Positions 1 through 12,120 of a stretch of DNA of 64,000 nt are shown here, piece after piece. A program made the translations under genes and the position numbers. Source of the stretch: Eleginops maclovinus (lineage: Eukaryota; Chordata; Actinopteri; Perciformes; Eleginopidae); assembly GCF_036324505.1 (NCBI RefSeq), contig NC_086352.1:11407001-11471000 (forward strand), given 5' to 3'. Numbering within the stretch: the first letter of the stretch is position 1; every line of letters starts with the position of its first letter. Under the pieces are notes generated by a model. It saw nothing but the letters and a program-made list of their open reading frames with translations, did not search any database and had not been told where the DNA came from.

Positions 1-701
1 GATATATTCTGTTTTGTCTGCAGCTAATGCTGTCTTGAAGTAATAGTTGAGAGTGTCAAAAAATAGAAAACACAATTAGCAAACTATATAACTGCTTTAA
101 AATGTGGCCACTGTTGTAATCCTAACCCTAGCCCACAGTAAGCTAGTTGATCTCCTGTAAGCAAGATAAGGCCCAAATGCAACTTTGGAGCAATTATGTT
201 TGTGTTGGATATGGTTTTATCAGGAAAAATGACTTCATCATAAATGTGGAAGTGTGCTCACAGCTTTAAAAAAAGTGTTAAGTAACAAATCATTCGTGTG
301 AAATGCTCAAAGCCTTAACTATTTACTATTATTTCTTAAGTCAGCTAAAGCAACTGCAAGTTAAGCAACAGAAATCAAAAACTCACATTAGCTCTCCTGC
401 TCCTTCTCGTCTAACATAACAGATCCAGTTTGCAATAATAACTAGGTATAGTGAAAATAAATCATGAAATATTGCTGAACCCTCTGGGTTTTTCCTATCT
501 GACATACTGTAATAACTCAGGCAAAAGGTTAACACTTTGGGCAAAACAGAACCAAATTATAGATCTCACCTTGACTACAAAACTTGATTTACCATCATGC
601 TACTTTCCAGGCTGTCAATTCCGGGGTGCATGATAATAAGGATATAGCCACTCTCATTTACTGAAAATGGATCTTGTGGAGAAAAAAACTAAGAAAGAAA
701 G

Positions 702-725
702 AAGAGAGAGAGAGAGCGACAGAGC

Positions 726-794
<69 letters not shown>
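702..794. repeat. (GA)n microsatellite
   Basis: A polypurine tract of GA dinucleotides, with a few interruptions (CGA, ACA) at its left end and a pure run from about 734. Such tracts can form triplex DNA and vary in length between individuals. Confidence 0.95.
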
Positions 795-795
<1 letters not shown>

Positions 796-3700
796 AAAAG
801 ACATAGAGATGCAAATGAGCACACATGACGTACTCTGACTCCTGTCTAAAAGCCGTTGGAATAAAGAATGATAATAAGCACGCCTTCTGAACCCTGACAG
901 TTTCTGGAAATTATTGAGACGTTATTGGTTTTATTTCACAGAATCAAAAAACAAAGCTTGCGGCAGACATTGAGGTGGGAGATAATGTTTGAATTCTTAA
1001 AATTCATATGCTTTATTATTTTTCCTACTTAAAAAGTTAAGGCAGCACATTCTCCATTATTTCCACAAGCAAACAGCAGCCTGTGACAGGAGAAACGTTG
1101 CTGCAGCATCAAAATGCCGACACACAGCGTCAGAGACATTAGCTGCAGAGCTGCAGAGATTCAAAGAACCCCTGAGAGGACAACCAGGAGTCGTTCTTAT
1201 TCCTGTCACACAGCCTGCAGCTCAACAAAACACTCAGACAAGAAAACACACTGGCGGAAAAGGAGCCCGAGCCGTGATTGTTTTATGTTTGGGCTGACAT
1301 GATGTCCAACACAGAAAGGTCATGCATCCTCAACACAGCAGCAGCATAGTGGTTTTCTGTCTGTTTCACGAGTTATGGTGTTGTTTTTTCTTCCCGCTGT
1401 TGTAGCTTAGCCTCCTAACCTTGTAAAGTCTTTATTTTTCATTCAGCTAAAATTGACCGACTGACAATTTACGAGACTGCCAGTGGAGCCTGATGTTGAA
1501 GGTCAGTCTGACGAGAACTGCAGGTCAGACAGAGATAGATATTTTATTTAGGGCAGCATTAAGAGACAAGATCCCGCTCAGGGTCAATCTGGCTCATTTC
1601 ACAGGGCACTGCCTGCTTGCCCCTATGTGAGTTAATCCTCTTCTGAGGGTACATGCCCGGCTAACCCAGGCAGCTATGCCAGCTCTCTCTTGTAAGGCAT
1701 TGTAAGCAGCATTAACATGGGCAGACAGCACAGCACAGAATGAACTGAGGGGTGAACAGTCCACCCCCCTGAGTATTTGTCTTAACTGAGGCAGGAAGGG
1801 AAATGAGGAAGATAGAAAGCAAAGGAAACTTCTAGTTTAAAGGAGATTTAAGAAACAGTGATTGTTTTTATTTGGATTTTCACGTGCAAAGGACTTAGAT
1901 GTGGTTTAGGAGGCAGGGCTTTGGCCATCACAAAACACCATCTGTGCTATGTGCAATGGTTCCCAATGTTTGTGTCCTGTGCTCCCTTAAAATGAGGGGA
2001 AATAATATTTCTTCTCTTGATATTTTAAGGATGCAGTTCAGTCGAGTTGATACCGATGTATTAAATGGTGCTCATTGGAAATTAAAGACCTTACAATAAT
2101 AAACTCAACAATTCTATCACATTTCTATCTTGTTTGAAAATGCACATCTAACTAATCTAAGTTTATGAAGGGGTCACTTCTAGAGAGGAACCACCAGACA
2201 ATTCTCATCAAACTATACAGTTTCCCAGAGCTTTACAGAGCGTTCTAGGACCTTTAAGCACATTGCATTACGTTTTCGAGCCAACTCAACTACTTTGGTT
2301 GCTCTTGCTATTATTTTAAGGGTTGTTTTCACTTTAAAAACCCACTGTTCACAACCTACCAAATGCCAGACGAACAAAATCAGCAATTAGCTTGTGAAAA
2401 TAGTGGAGCAGCTTTCCCTCATGAGGAGTGTAAATATTGGACTTATGTTTGCCAGGGGACAGACACACAATCCTTAGTATTTGCCGTAAAAGTGCATTTG
2501 CAGTGTTTGCTAAGAAGTGTGTTTAGCATACATAGCGTTTATGTTCGCCTGCTAATTACCTCTTTTAGTGTCTCAGCAGAAGGTGCACCAAGGCATCATT
2601 AAGCAAAGGTCATGGGTTTGTAACATTCTCTTTTATTTAGATGTTTCCTAAAGACAAATACAAATTAACAAAATATACTTTGACTTTCATGGCGGTATTT
2701 CATCTCTTATGTGTGAACCAAACATCTACAGTGCTAACCTATAATCCTGTTGTGTGGTAAATAAAAAAACCTGATGTCTCAACTGATTCCCATCCCTGTG
2801 TCCTAGTGTTGTACTTTGAGAAAGGGTGGAGTTTGCTGCTAAACTGATCTACCAGGCTGGGGAAGATTGAGAATCCCATCGAGACGGCACTTTACTCAGG
2901 ACAGAGATACTCACAGTAAAAGTCTTTCAATTATAAGCTCCAGTACCTCCTATACTTGCGTCACTTTCACTGTGCACTAAAGGAGAGAGGAAGGCAACCT
3001 TAAATGGCATCTGACTGAGGGGAAATCTGTCTACAATCATATGTTGCTAAGCCTCTAACACAGTAAGCCTCATTAATTTCTCCACACGCTGCATTAGGGA
3101 GAAGGAGCAACACATAAAGAAGCCACATTTCCATAGCATCCATCCCGGCATGAGTATTAATGTTTCATGTGAAGGAGAACAGTTAATGTATGCAGGATTG
3201 AGCCGCCCAGCACATGCATCCTGTAAACTGAGAGCACTCGCATATCCTGAGATCTTGAATGCAGAACTACAGTGCTTCATAGTCAGGCTGGCTAAACAGT
3301 GATCATTGCTCCACTGCTGCAATATTGAACAAATGTCAAATGAACAAATGATGTTTGGAATAAATAACCCAGCAGACTGGAAACAAGCTGTTAAAGACAA
3401 AAAAACCTTGATTTATTGAAAAAGAATCTGGTTTTCAGGTCCTGTTGTTAATAATATACTCTGTTTTCCGTAAAGAACAGAGGAATTGTTGATCCTTTCA
3501 GTTTGTCATTGACTTCTAGATCAAAATGGCTTTACACTGGTTAGCCAAGGAGGTCAGAGGAAGCATGACAAAGGAAACATATTAACAAGTTTCTTTTAAA
3601 TCCAAAAAGCCATTAAAAAACATTGTTGCTTTGTGAGAAAGTAGATTAATGCTACGCTCCGAAACAGACAGATTGTGAAAGAATTTGACTAACCTGTCCT

Positions 3701-5737
3701 CCTTTGTGACAAAGACAAAAGTATTGTTTCTGGCTCCATAAATGGCAATATAAGTCTGTCAGTTAGTCCACCATTTTTCATCCGGCCTAAAATATCCTCT
3801 ACATTTTTATCTAATATCACCATGAGTGGTTAAGTTTTCTTATCAAATGATACAACCCAAATATCTCAGAGTGATTGACACAAAAAATGCAACCTAGTAT
3901 CGTATGGACTCTGGTAAATTGAAAATAAGTGTAAGAGTCAATTAAGCACACGGTCATATTTGGGGATGTTTATGTTTTAGGAGCTATGCTAGGCCAGTTA
4001 GATGCTGGAAGTCTGCAAGATTGGATCGCAAAGTTTTTGACCGTGTTTACTTTTACGTGTTACGTGTTATATCAAAACTTCAAGTCGGTATTGGACCGGG
4101 CGAGATGAATTTTTGGATGAAAATCACCTGTGATAACGTTGTTCTTTATTTTGAATAAACCCTCGTTCAAGTTTTACCTGCCTCCCGTGACTACATTGGG
4201 TCTTCAAAAAAGGTTTAGAATTAAGTGGAACACGAGTCAGAACCAAGATACATTGCAGACTATTGCCTAGGAACTTTGGACATTATTAAAACGGCCACTA
4301 CAATAAGTAACACTGAGATATGTGAAACTGTAGTTGGGAGACAAAGTAACTTGATGAAAATATTTGTGCTGATTAATCAGAACAACTAGTCTTATTCAAC
4401 ATGATCCAGAATTCATGATGAGGACTTGAGATGGTTTATCCCCACAAGAGCATATTAACGGTCCATCCATATCCAACAAGTAGTGCAGGAACCTGGGGTC
4501 AAGCATTTCTGCCAAGTCAGAACTCACTGCCAAATTAATGAGTAACAACAGCTGAGTCATACCTGATTCCCTGGGAAAATGTAAATGGTGTACAGTTCAA
4601 GGGCTAATACAATGTTTTTGTACACATCACCTGCGGATATCAGATTATGTTTCACAAGGGAGCCTAATTGGTAACGCTAATTAGACTAAAATCGTACAAA
4701 GTCTGGATAATTCATTGCAATTTTGCACATGTTATTATTTTAGGTAGAAAAGAAGAACATCTCATTTATATTTCATATGTCTTTACAGTGGTTCTCGGAT
4801 CTTTCCATTCATGCCCAAAAATAGGCACACAAAAAAATCCCTTTAGGGATGAGGTCAAGTAATCCTGGATTCTGACATTTACCCAGTTTACAATGAATGT
4901 CTTTTAAAACGAATGTCAAAGGTGTGACATTTAATTAATTGAATAGTAGCAGGCATATTCCATGTTAACCCCCCACCCCCTTTTATGTCCTCAAACTATC
5001 AGTTTTTCGGGTGACATAAGGGAAGTCATATTAAAACTGGTTTGGATGAAAGTTAGTCATTAAAAACACCAACCTTTTACAATCCTCACCTAGTTAATAC
5101 AGTCAAGCTGATATTATCCTTAATGCATTTTATTTCACTGAATTTGATTAACAGTCAAACTTCTTTCCAGTCTTAATCTTTTGGAGTAGTAGTTGTTGTT
5201 TATGTGATTATGTTTCTGTTATATAATGCGGTTGAATCATATTCCAATGGTAGTTACCTGAATTTTGTGTGACACCACTTAACATGTGCTCAGAGTGCTT
5301 ACAAAGAGCTAGATTACCGTGTTAGGATTATCATTCGTTATCCCCCGAGCACTTCAATGGTGGAACCTTAGGGAGAAGAAACAAACATGGGAGAAATGCA
5401 CTCTAAATAAAGAAATATCAAAACTAAATTATAAAAATGTCCACCAAAGAGATCTCTGGACATATGTGGATGCATATATTTGACTTTTTCCCGAACTAGT
5501 CTGAATGGTTTGGTCCATACCTCCCCTCACCTCTCATTCTGCTGCATTATCCTCCACCTTCTGACAATTTATGAATTTTTAATCCTCACCACCCATGACT
5601 ATTCTGCAGATATATGTGCTGACATCATAAGTCTTATTTTTAGATCTGCTCTGAAATGTACCTGAATAACCTGAGATGAGCGAGGGTGAGAGGATAATGT
5701 GCAACACCATGGAAGGAAATAAAAAGATAAGAATATA

Positions 5738-5955
5738 TACAGCTCCAGAAAAAATTAAGAGCATTATCAGTTTCTCTTGTTTTACTATTTATAGATATGT
5801 CTTTGAGTTAAATGAATTGTTTTTATTATATTCTATAAACTACTGACAACATTTCTCTGTTTTGGAATCCAACAGACACTGGAATGGCGGCCCTTCATGT
5901 AGAGACAAAGATTTGAGAAAAATTTGGAGTGGTCTCATTCTTTTCCGGAGCTGTA
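5738..5955. mobile_element. Short MITE with TACAGCTCC termini
   Basis: The left end reads TACAGCTCCAGAAAA and the right end is the inverse of TACAGCTCCGGAAAA, giving near-perfect 15-bp terminal inverted repeats about 218 bp apart. Bases next to the ends are compatible with a TA target. The interior (ATCAGTTTCTCTTGTTTTAC and an ACTACTGACAACATTTCTC segment) matches a very abundant fish element that I recall as Tc1/Kolobok-type, of which this would be an internally deleted copy. It has no coding capacity. Confidence 0.7.
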
Positions 5956-7349
5956 TGACTGTATAACGTCCTGTAGATTTGATTCAGTTTTTTTATATTC
6001 CATATAATTACATTCCTGTCAGGTAGACTGCACCACAAATACAGCCGGCCAGGTGAGTTGTACCTGGAGCTTTCTAACACCCCTCATTTCACATCTATCC
6101 TCAATTCTCTTCTCTCAGTAAAACCCCGGGGCCTTCAGTACGCTATGTGCACACATAAATGTTCAGTGGCTGAGGGACTACAACCGGAGCGGAGAGAGTT
6201 CAGTCAGGCGGCAAGGTCACTTTGACCCCTGTCTAAGCAGGAAGTTCAAGGCCTTCTGGGATGCACTGTCCTGTCTGCGTTAGTAATGGCACCTTGATGA
6301 ACGATGTAGCCGAGGGGACACTGTGGACCTTCTTGGAAACCCCTCGATGGCAGGTTAAGAAAAGGGAACTGGCTGTGTAGAAGCTACAAAAATGACAGGC
6401 TTGATGCTGTTGGCCCCTTTTTGTACTGACTACAACCTCCTCCTTTGCATGTGCACATCACAGCCAACTGTAGATAAGTCGCCTTCATGTGGCCATCTAT
6501 CACAGGCATCCACAGGGACCCAGCACACTGGAAATTGGGCTATCAGAGTCTGTTAACCCCATTTAAACGGTGCCAAACGGTTTAAGAACTAACCTTCCCT
6601 CAGGCAAAACCAAACTGGGGTAAAGGAGCCTACAAGTAGAGAAGACAGCTCCTGTCATACAGCATCATCCGGCATCTTTTGTATCACCTATAGATCCTTT
6701 AAAATGTTAGGTTTATTGTTTTGTTTTTTACAATTATTGCTATCATCCTGTACTTGATTTCCCCCCCTTCCTCTCTTTCCATGTACTTACCTTTCTGGAC
6801 CTCTTTGTTACATGCCCACAAGTAAGGTTTTAACCCATTTAGGCCTAAAACGCCTGGAAAAAATGCCTGTAAAACCTATGGGCGATTTTAGAATAAACCT
6901 GAAGTTTTTTCTGGAAATTAAGCAATTGTGTCAACGCTTACTAAACAATTGATGTCTCAGCCTCTGTAGCAGATAGAAGAAAAAAAATTGAAAGTATTTG
7001 AGAGCTTACACCTTTGGCTTTCAGGAGAAATTGAGTTTATTTCTATACATCTTCAATAAAAAATGTGAAAAATGTAACAAACTCAGCAAAATGAAAAACA
7101 ATAAAACGAAAAACAAAATATGATTAAATACCTGCAGCGGTGTGGCCTCTGCAGGTAAACCGACTTTCACCCCTGGGGTGTGGTTGAAAAAACTCTGTGG
7201 ATTAGAGTGGTAATTCTCCGTCCTCCACTCGGTTTCAAAACCTTCGAACTCATGGTCATCATCGTCGTGGTCTTCAAACATATGTCTTAACCATTAATCC
7301 CGGTCGATTGGTTCGACGGGTTCAAAGTCGTCAGTAATAATGTCATCAG

Positions 7350-8332
7350 TAGAGATGGGTCGTTCGCGAACGAATCAGTTCGAACAAACAACTCATTGAA
7401 ACAAACGAACTGAACTGATTCGTCGATTCACCTTCCTCTCGTTCGTTCGTTCGTTCTCCCACGGACTAGTCGCTGTGCCAATCGTATGCTGTTGTCTGTT
7501 GAGTCTAGGACACACTCGTAGAATTTTAGCCAATGAGAGAAAGGAATGCTTCTTGTTTATTCCTCTCTAGTCGTTCTCGTTCAGTCAGTCAGTCAGTCAC
7601 TCAGTAAAGGCCAATATATGGTTCAACGTCGACGCAACGCAAGGTACCTTACGGACCCGTTGCGTTGTTGCGGGCCCTCCTTGTATCGTTGCATGCACCT
7701 CCCAAAAATGGTAACCTTGCGTCGAGGCGACGCAGCCCTAAGGGCTGTGATTGGTCCGCTAAAACGACAAACTTAATTTCAGTCATTTCAGTCACTTTTT
7801 CCCCGGTTTTCAATTCCTACAATCCACAAAAACCGCCATTTAAAAAAAAAGCTAGAATGGACCAAGCAGAAGAACGTCTGGTAAACAAATACAACGAGCG
7901 ACGATGATAGACGTCAAAACAATCTTGGTCAGTCTTTACAAAAAACATTGCGCCCCCTACCATTGTGGCCATGAATTGCATTGCGTCACGTAAACCCGAA
8001 GCAGAACTATAAACGGCTGGTTGCGTTATGTCGACGTTGAACCATAAATAAGCCTTCAGTCAGTAGCGCTAGCCTAAGTAGGCTAAATGTGGACTTGAAA
8101 CCTTTTTCATCAATATAATCTTTCTGCCAAACTTTTAAACATGTTTGTCGGCATATTGAGTATTTATTTCTTTATTTAGGAGCTGAGAACCGTGCATTCC
8201 ATGATTCCCCGCTGAATGACGTTGTACCGGAAACGCAACTGAACGAACGAACGAACAATTCTGAACAATTCTTCTTGGCAAACTGACCGACGCAAACTGA
8301 ATCCCGGAAAAGAATCATGAAATCCATCTCTA
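7350..8332. mobile_element. Non-autonomous hAT-like transposon with 8-bp target duplication
   Basis: The ends are TAGAGATGG and its exact inverse CCATCTCTA. They are flanked on both sides by the same 8-bp direct repeat GTCATCAG (7342-7349 and 8333-8340), the target-duplication length of hAT transposons. Subterminal DNA is rich in GTTCG/CGAAC repeats on both sides (7359-7455 and 8240-8260). There is no transposase frame, so this is a non-autonomous element. It sits inside the piggyBac transposase frame and itself contains a third element. Confidence 0.85.
7613..8053. mobile_element. MITE nested in the hAT element (Harbinger-like)
   Basis: Long terminal inverted repeats of about 30 bp: the left end (from about 7613) contains ATATGGTTCAACGTCGACG and the right end (to about 8053) is the inverse of TTATGGTTCAACGTCGACA. 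The GGCC-type start and the GTCGACGCAACGC subterminal motifs resemble PIF/Harbinger MITEs of fish. The surrounding sequence is itself CAGT-repetitive, so the target duplication cannot be set exactly. The interior has no transposase. Confidence 0.7.
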
Positions 8333-8939
8333 GTCATCAGCGCAGTGCAAATCGTCAATATCACTACCTTCACTAATTTCAGAATTCCCTCTGCAGTAGT
8401 CTAAGTCTGCCATGATTGCTCGAAAAAAATCCAAACAATGCCACGTGTATTCTGATGCATTTCATTGGGCTAAGAGGCCGATAATTAATGCAAAAAAATA
8501 CCACAGAGCTCTTGTACCAGAAAATGACGTATCCGCTTTCCCGGCTTCAATGGTAGAACGACACAACAGCGCCCCCGGTTTTAATGGTAGAAAAGCGGCA
8601 ATGCTTTCCCGGCTTAATTAATAGATGTTAAACGCGCCTTTACTAGATCAAAAGTCAAAATATGTTTAAGTTAATATAATGCATGACATAAAAAAATTCT
8701 AAAGCTGGAAAACGTCAAATATTTTTGCATTTAAGCTCTGATTAACACCGTTAAAAAGCTTCATCTCTGAAAGTCTTACTCCAGTGTAATGTATCAAAAA
8801 CACAGATACAGCACACCTGAGTGTGAACACACATTGTCTTAACAAAAAGGAAAAATGTTTACCTATGATTCTGCACGAGAAATAGTTCAAATATACGGCA
8901 TCCTCTTCTACCTCATCACACACACCACGTAGCGAGGGC

Positions 8940-8982
8940 TGTGTGTATGTGTGTGTGTGTGTGTGTGTGTGTTGTGTGTGTT
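8940..8982. repeat. (TG)n microsatellite
   Basis: A TG dinucleotide run with single interruptions (TATG, TTG). Confidence 0.95.
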
Positions 8983-11900
8983 ATGACAGTGTGTGTGGAG
9001 TCACTGTTGGGCTGCCGCAGAGCTTGGCTAAACACCAGCCTGACGACAGCAGCTGGAGAGCAGTGATGTAATAATCTTGTTGCCATGGAGACCTGTGGTT
9101 CCCCAGCATCTCCCAAAATTCCAAGGGCGATAGAAAGTCATCCGGCTGACGGGACGTAGTACTACTGCTGAGGCGAGACGACACACAGCCACTAGTGCAG
9201 GGACATCACTCACTTCTCATCTATTGCATGCAGTATAAAGTTAAAAGGGAGCTTGTTGTGTTGCTTTTTTAATACAGAAATATAATAGAATACACAATGT
9301 GTTGATGCACCCCTCACACTACGTCTCTGCTTCCTTTAGTGGTTACCAGTGGCTGATCAAATCTGCTGCAGGACACTGGGACTGGTCCACTGTGCTGTGA
9401 ATGGATAAAGCCCTTCCAACATACAGGACATGGTTGAAACACACACTCCCGCATGTTCAATTAGCTCTGCATCAGCCAATCAGCTGGCCATTCCTTCACT
9501 GCACATGGGATCAAAGGTACTACTCAACAATAAAAAGCCTGTTTGCTATTCTGGTTGGACTGGGCTCCCCATTGATATGAGGACTGCTGAAAGGCCTCAC
9601 ATCTTCAGACACGGATCGAAAAACCCACCTGATCTGACTGCACCTTGGCCATTATACGCAATACAAACAAACAAGGTGTTTTTGTTGAGGTCTTCAAAAT
9701 GGCTTGGTTTGTTTAAAGTGGTAGCACATTTTATTACAGGCGTTATGCCTCATTAGAAGGAAACAAGAAGAGTAATCTATATTAAAGCGTTTTTCCCTTC
9801 AAGGTAAATCACCATGACCTTATCAGCTTTTGCCATGTTGTCAAAACATCCGTGTCGGGATGACCCCAATCCAGAGCCAGCGTAGACTACCAATCAAACA
9901 GGCCCTCTGAATTTGTGTAGTGGGGAAACTGGTTGGGTAAAACAGAAATAGAAACACATTCATCATGTAGAGCAAATGTAAATGGAGGCAAGTTTCCACA
10001 GTGAACTCACAACAGCAACATATCTATTGTGCTCTTCTCTGAGTCAGTATTCATTCCTAATTGAGAGGCAGAGAAGATTTGGCTAGGCAGTGATAATGGA
10101 ACCACGAAAACATGAGAGAAAAAAAGAGTCCCAGTAGCCTGCATTCATCATCAGTTTACACCTAGGGATTGTTAAAGAAATATGAATGTTGCCCTTGCCT
10201 TCATGTCAAAGACCCAGAAACTCAGCTCAGGAATCTAATTAGATGTTTGTTTGTATTAGAAATAAGCAGCATGTGAAACCATTTCACATGACAACAACAT
10301 ATGATTTGACTAGAACATTTACACATATGCGATATAAATAAGGCTAAACGTGTTACAGGTGTGCCGTCACAGTTTCCAATTCACACATCCTGTAAACCAA
10401 TCAGTCTTCCAGCAAAATTGCAGTTATGGTACTAGGTCAGCAAAGCATACTTAGTAAGTTTAAAACCTTCAAAAGTCTGTTAGAGCTGATAGCTATATGG
10501 TTCTTTCCTTTCATGTCAAGCACCTTGAATGTCACTTTTGTACACAAAGACACAGAGATCTCATCAGGACTGAGTAAGCAATTTGATTTTCTGGACGCTT
10601 TGCCCAACCTTTTCTTTGACCAGGACTAGCTTAGTACTCAACCAACATTTTTTACTCAACTATACATCTCTCAAGTTTAGTCTCTCAATCTTGCACGGTT
10701 GTGAAAGACCACCTCTGTGGTAGTTCCAGCTAAAGCACCACAATCACTTAGACTTCAAAAACCTCAAAAAACGGGTTAGTTATCAATGCTTTGTAAAAAC
10801 ACGTGTAGCGTTGCATCAATACATGCTAGGCTTAAGAAGGTTATCAGTCATTTTTTAGATAAACGCTCGCACTGTTTTATCTAATTAAAGGTTCTTGAAA
10901 TAAATGGTAAACAATACTTGTGCTTCATGAATGCAAACTACTGCATTTAGAAAGAAGCACTTGGTCCCGAAGAATAAAAAAAAGCCATTTCATTTGAACA
11001 TAAGCCATATGAAGGCTATATGTAGTAAACGCTGAAATGTAATGGTACATCACGCCCTGGGCAATCAATCACTCAGTGAGTCATTATCATGCTGTGTCCA
11101 CCTCCCTGAGAGCCATGAAGAAGGGAGGGGAGAAGGAGGGAAAGCTCCCATTTGGCTGCCTCTTCCTTCTTCTAGTGCTAAAATACCCCCCCATACACAC
11201 ACAGACACAAACACACTCATCGAAAGTTGGTGCTAATCAGACTTGAGTATCAGAACAGCAGCTCTCTCTGAGACGTCATAAGATTACTAAGTAGTCCGTT
11301 CCACTCACTCTTCACACTACTGGAGAAGGTAAGCTCAGCAAGATAAAAATAAAGGGAATATTATACAGCTGATGAATAGGCAGTTGAGAGAAAGAGGGAG
11401 ATCTAGGGGAAGAGGACAACAACAAGATTGTGTGCTTGTGTCTGCAAGAAAGAGTGCGAGAGGGAACGCAAGAGAGCCAGGAAGAAAAGGCGAGGGCTCT
11501 TTGGCTGGCACTTGACTGAAGTGTGTGACTGTTCTGCGTATGGAAGTGAGCCAATGATGACTACAGTTACCCACAGTTAGAGAGGGGATGAGCGAGAGCC
11601 AGTTAGAGGGGGAGTGCTTAATATTCCACGCACATACAGTTGCTCGCTATAGCAAGAGTTTAAAAATAGACGGCAGCAGATTTGTGGGCTGAGGGGCTGA
11701 GCTAAACAGAGTGTGCAGTCGCGTACAAAGAGGGGGGTCCAGCTCTGAGTGATGTGAAGGGAGGGAGATGGATGGCTCTGCCCTTGGAGAAGATGATTAT
11801 TGACTCTATCCCTCCAGTTTAGCATAAATCTTTACAGAATATATGGTAAAACATCATCTGGTCTGATTGACAATGAGTTTCTACTATGCTTTCTTTGTGT

Positions 11901-12049
11901 TGGTTGAACAAAATCCCCCAAAACAGTGCAAATTAATAAGGAAAATAAGTACATGATTGATCGTTTTGGAACTGTCTTTGTCTATCTTCAATGATTAAAA
12001 TACAAATGTATTATAACAACAGTCAAACCAGCGACTTAAAAGGACATAT

Positions 12050-12120
12050 TGGAAAAAGTATTCACTCCTAGCAGGTTAGCTTAGCTTAGCTTAGAACACT
12101 AGCCTTGTTCTGTCAAAATG
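12050..12120. repeat. Fragment of an abundant teleost AGCTTAGC repeat
   Basis: The string GGTTAGCTTAGCTTAGCTTAG followed by CTAGCCTTGTTCTGTC is a degenerate piece of the same dispersed family seen better preserved near 48.0-48.3 kb. Assigned from memory of common fish repeats. Confidence 0.45.

Larger units (their letters stand above)
7113..8413 (-). pseudogene. piggyBac transposase 5' fragment, broken
   Basis: Reading on the minus strand from an ATG at 8413, an acidic N-terminus (MADLDYCRGN..., many D and E) runs 27 codons to 8333. It is interrupted there by the hAT insertion and resumes in the same frame at 7341. A stop TAA lies at 7296-7294. The frame then continues with an acidic run (EDHDDDDHEFEGFETEW) and a FFNHTPGVKVGLPAEATPLQ segment near 7150, typical of the piggyBac (PGBD) region just before the catalytic domain. 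Resemblance ends near 7113, so the catalytic aspartates are absent. It is inactive because of one stop, one insertion and a truncation. Confidence 0.65.
6834..8613 (-). mobile_element. piggyBac-like remnant, host of nested insertions
   Basis: A decayed element holding a piggyBac-type transposase N-terminus on the minus strand (7113-8413). Possible borders are TTAA tetranucleotides at 6830-6833 and 8614-8617, the target site used by piggyBac. The left interior starts CCCATTTAGGCC and the right end, inverted, starts GCCGGGAAAG, so the terminal repeats are not clearly matched and the exact limits are uncertain. The right arm holds repeated subterminal motifs (CTTTCCCGGCTT and TTTTAATGGTAGAA variants at 8535-8612). 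Most of the transposase body is missing. Confidence 0.5.

Noticed and set aside
3047..3400. 117-residue minus-strand frame in the frmd5 intron
   Set aside because: Cys/Ser-rich without a domain or splice context; not supported.
9430..9756. 108-residue plus-strand frame
   Set aside because: No domain, no compositional signal and no resemblance to transposase or host proteins. Within chance expectation for 64 kb.
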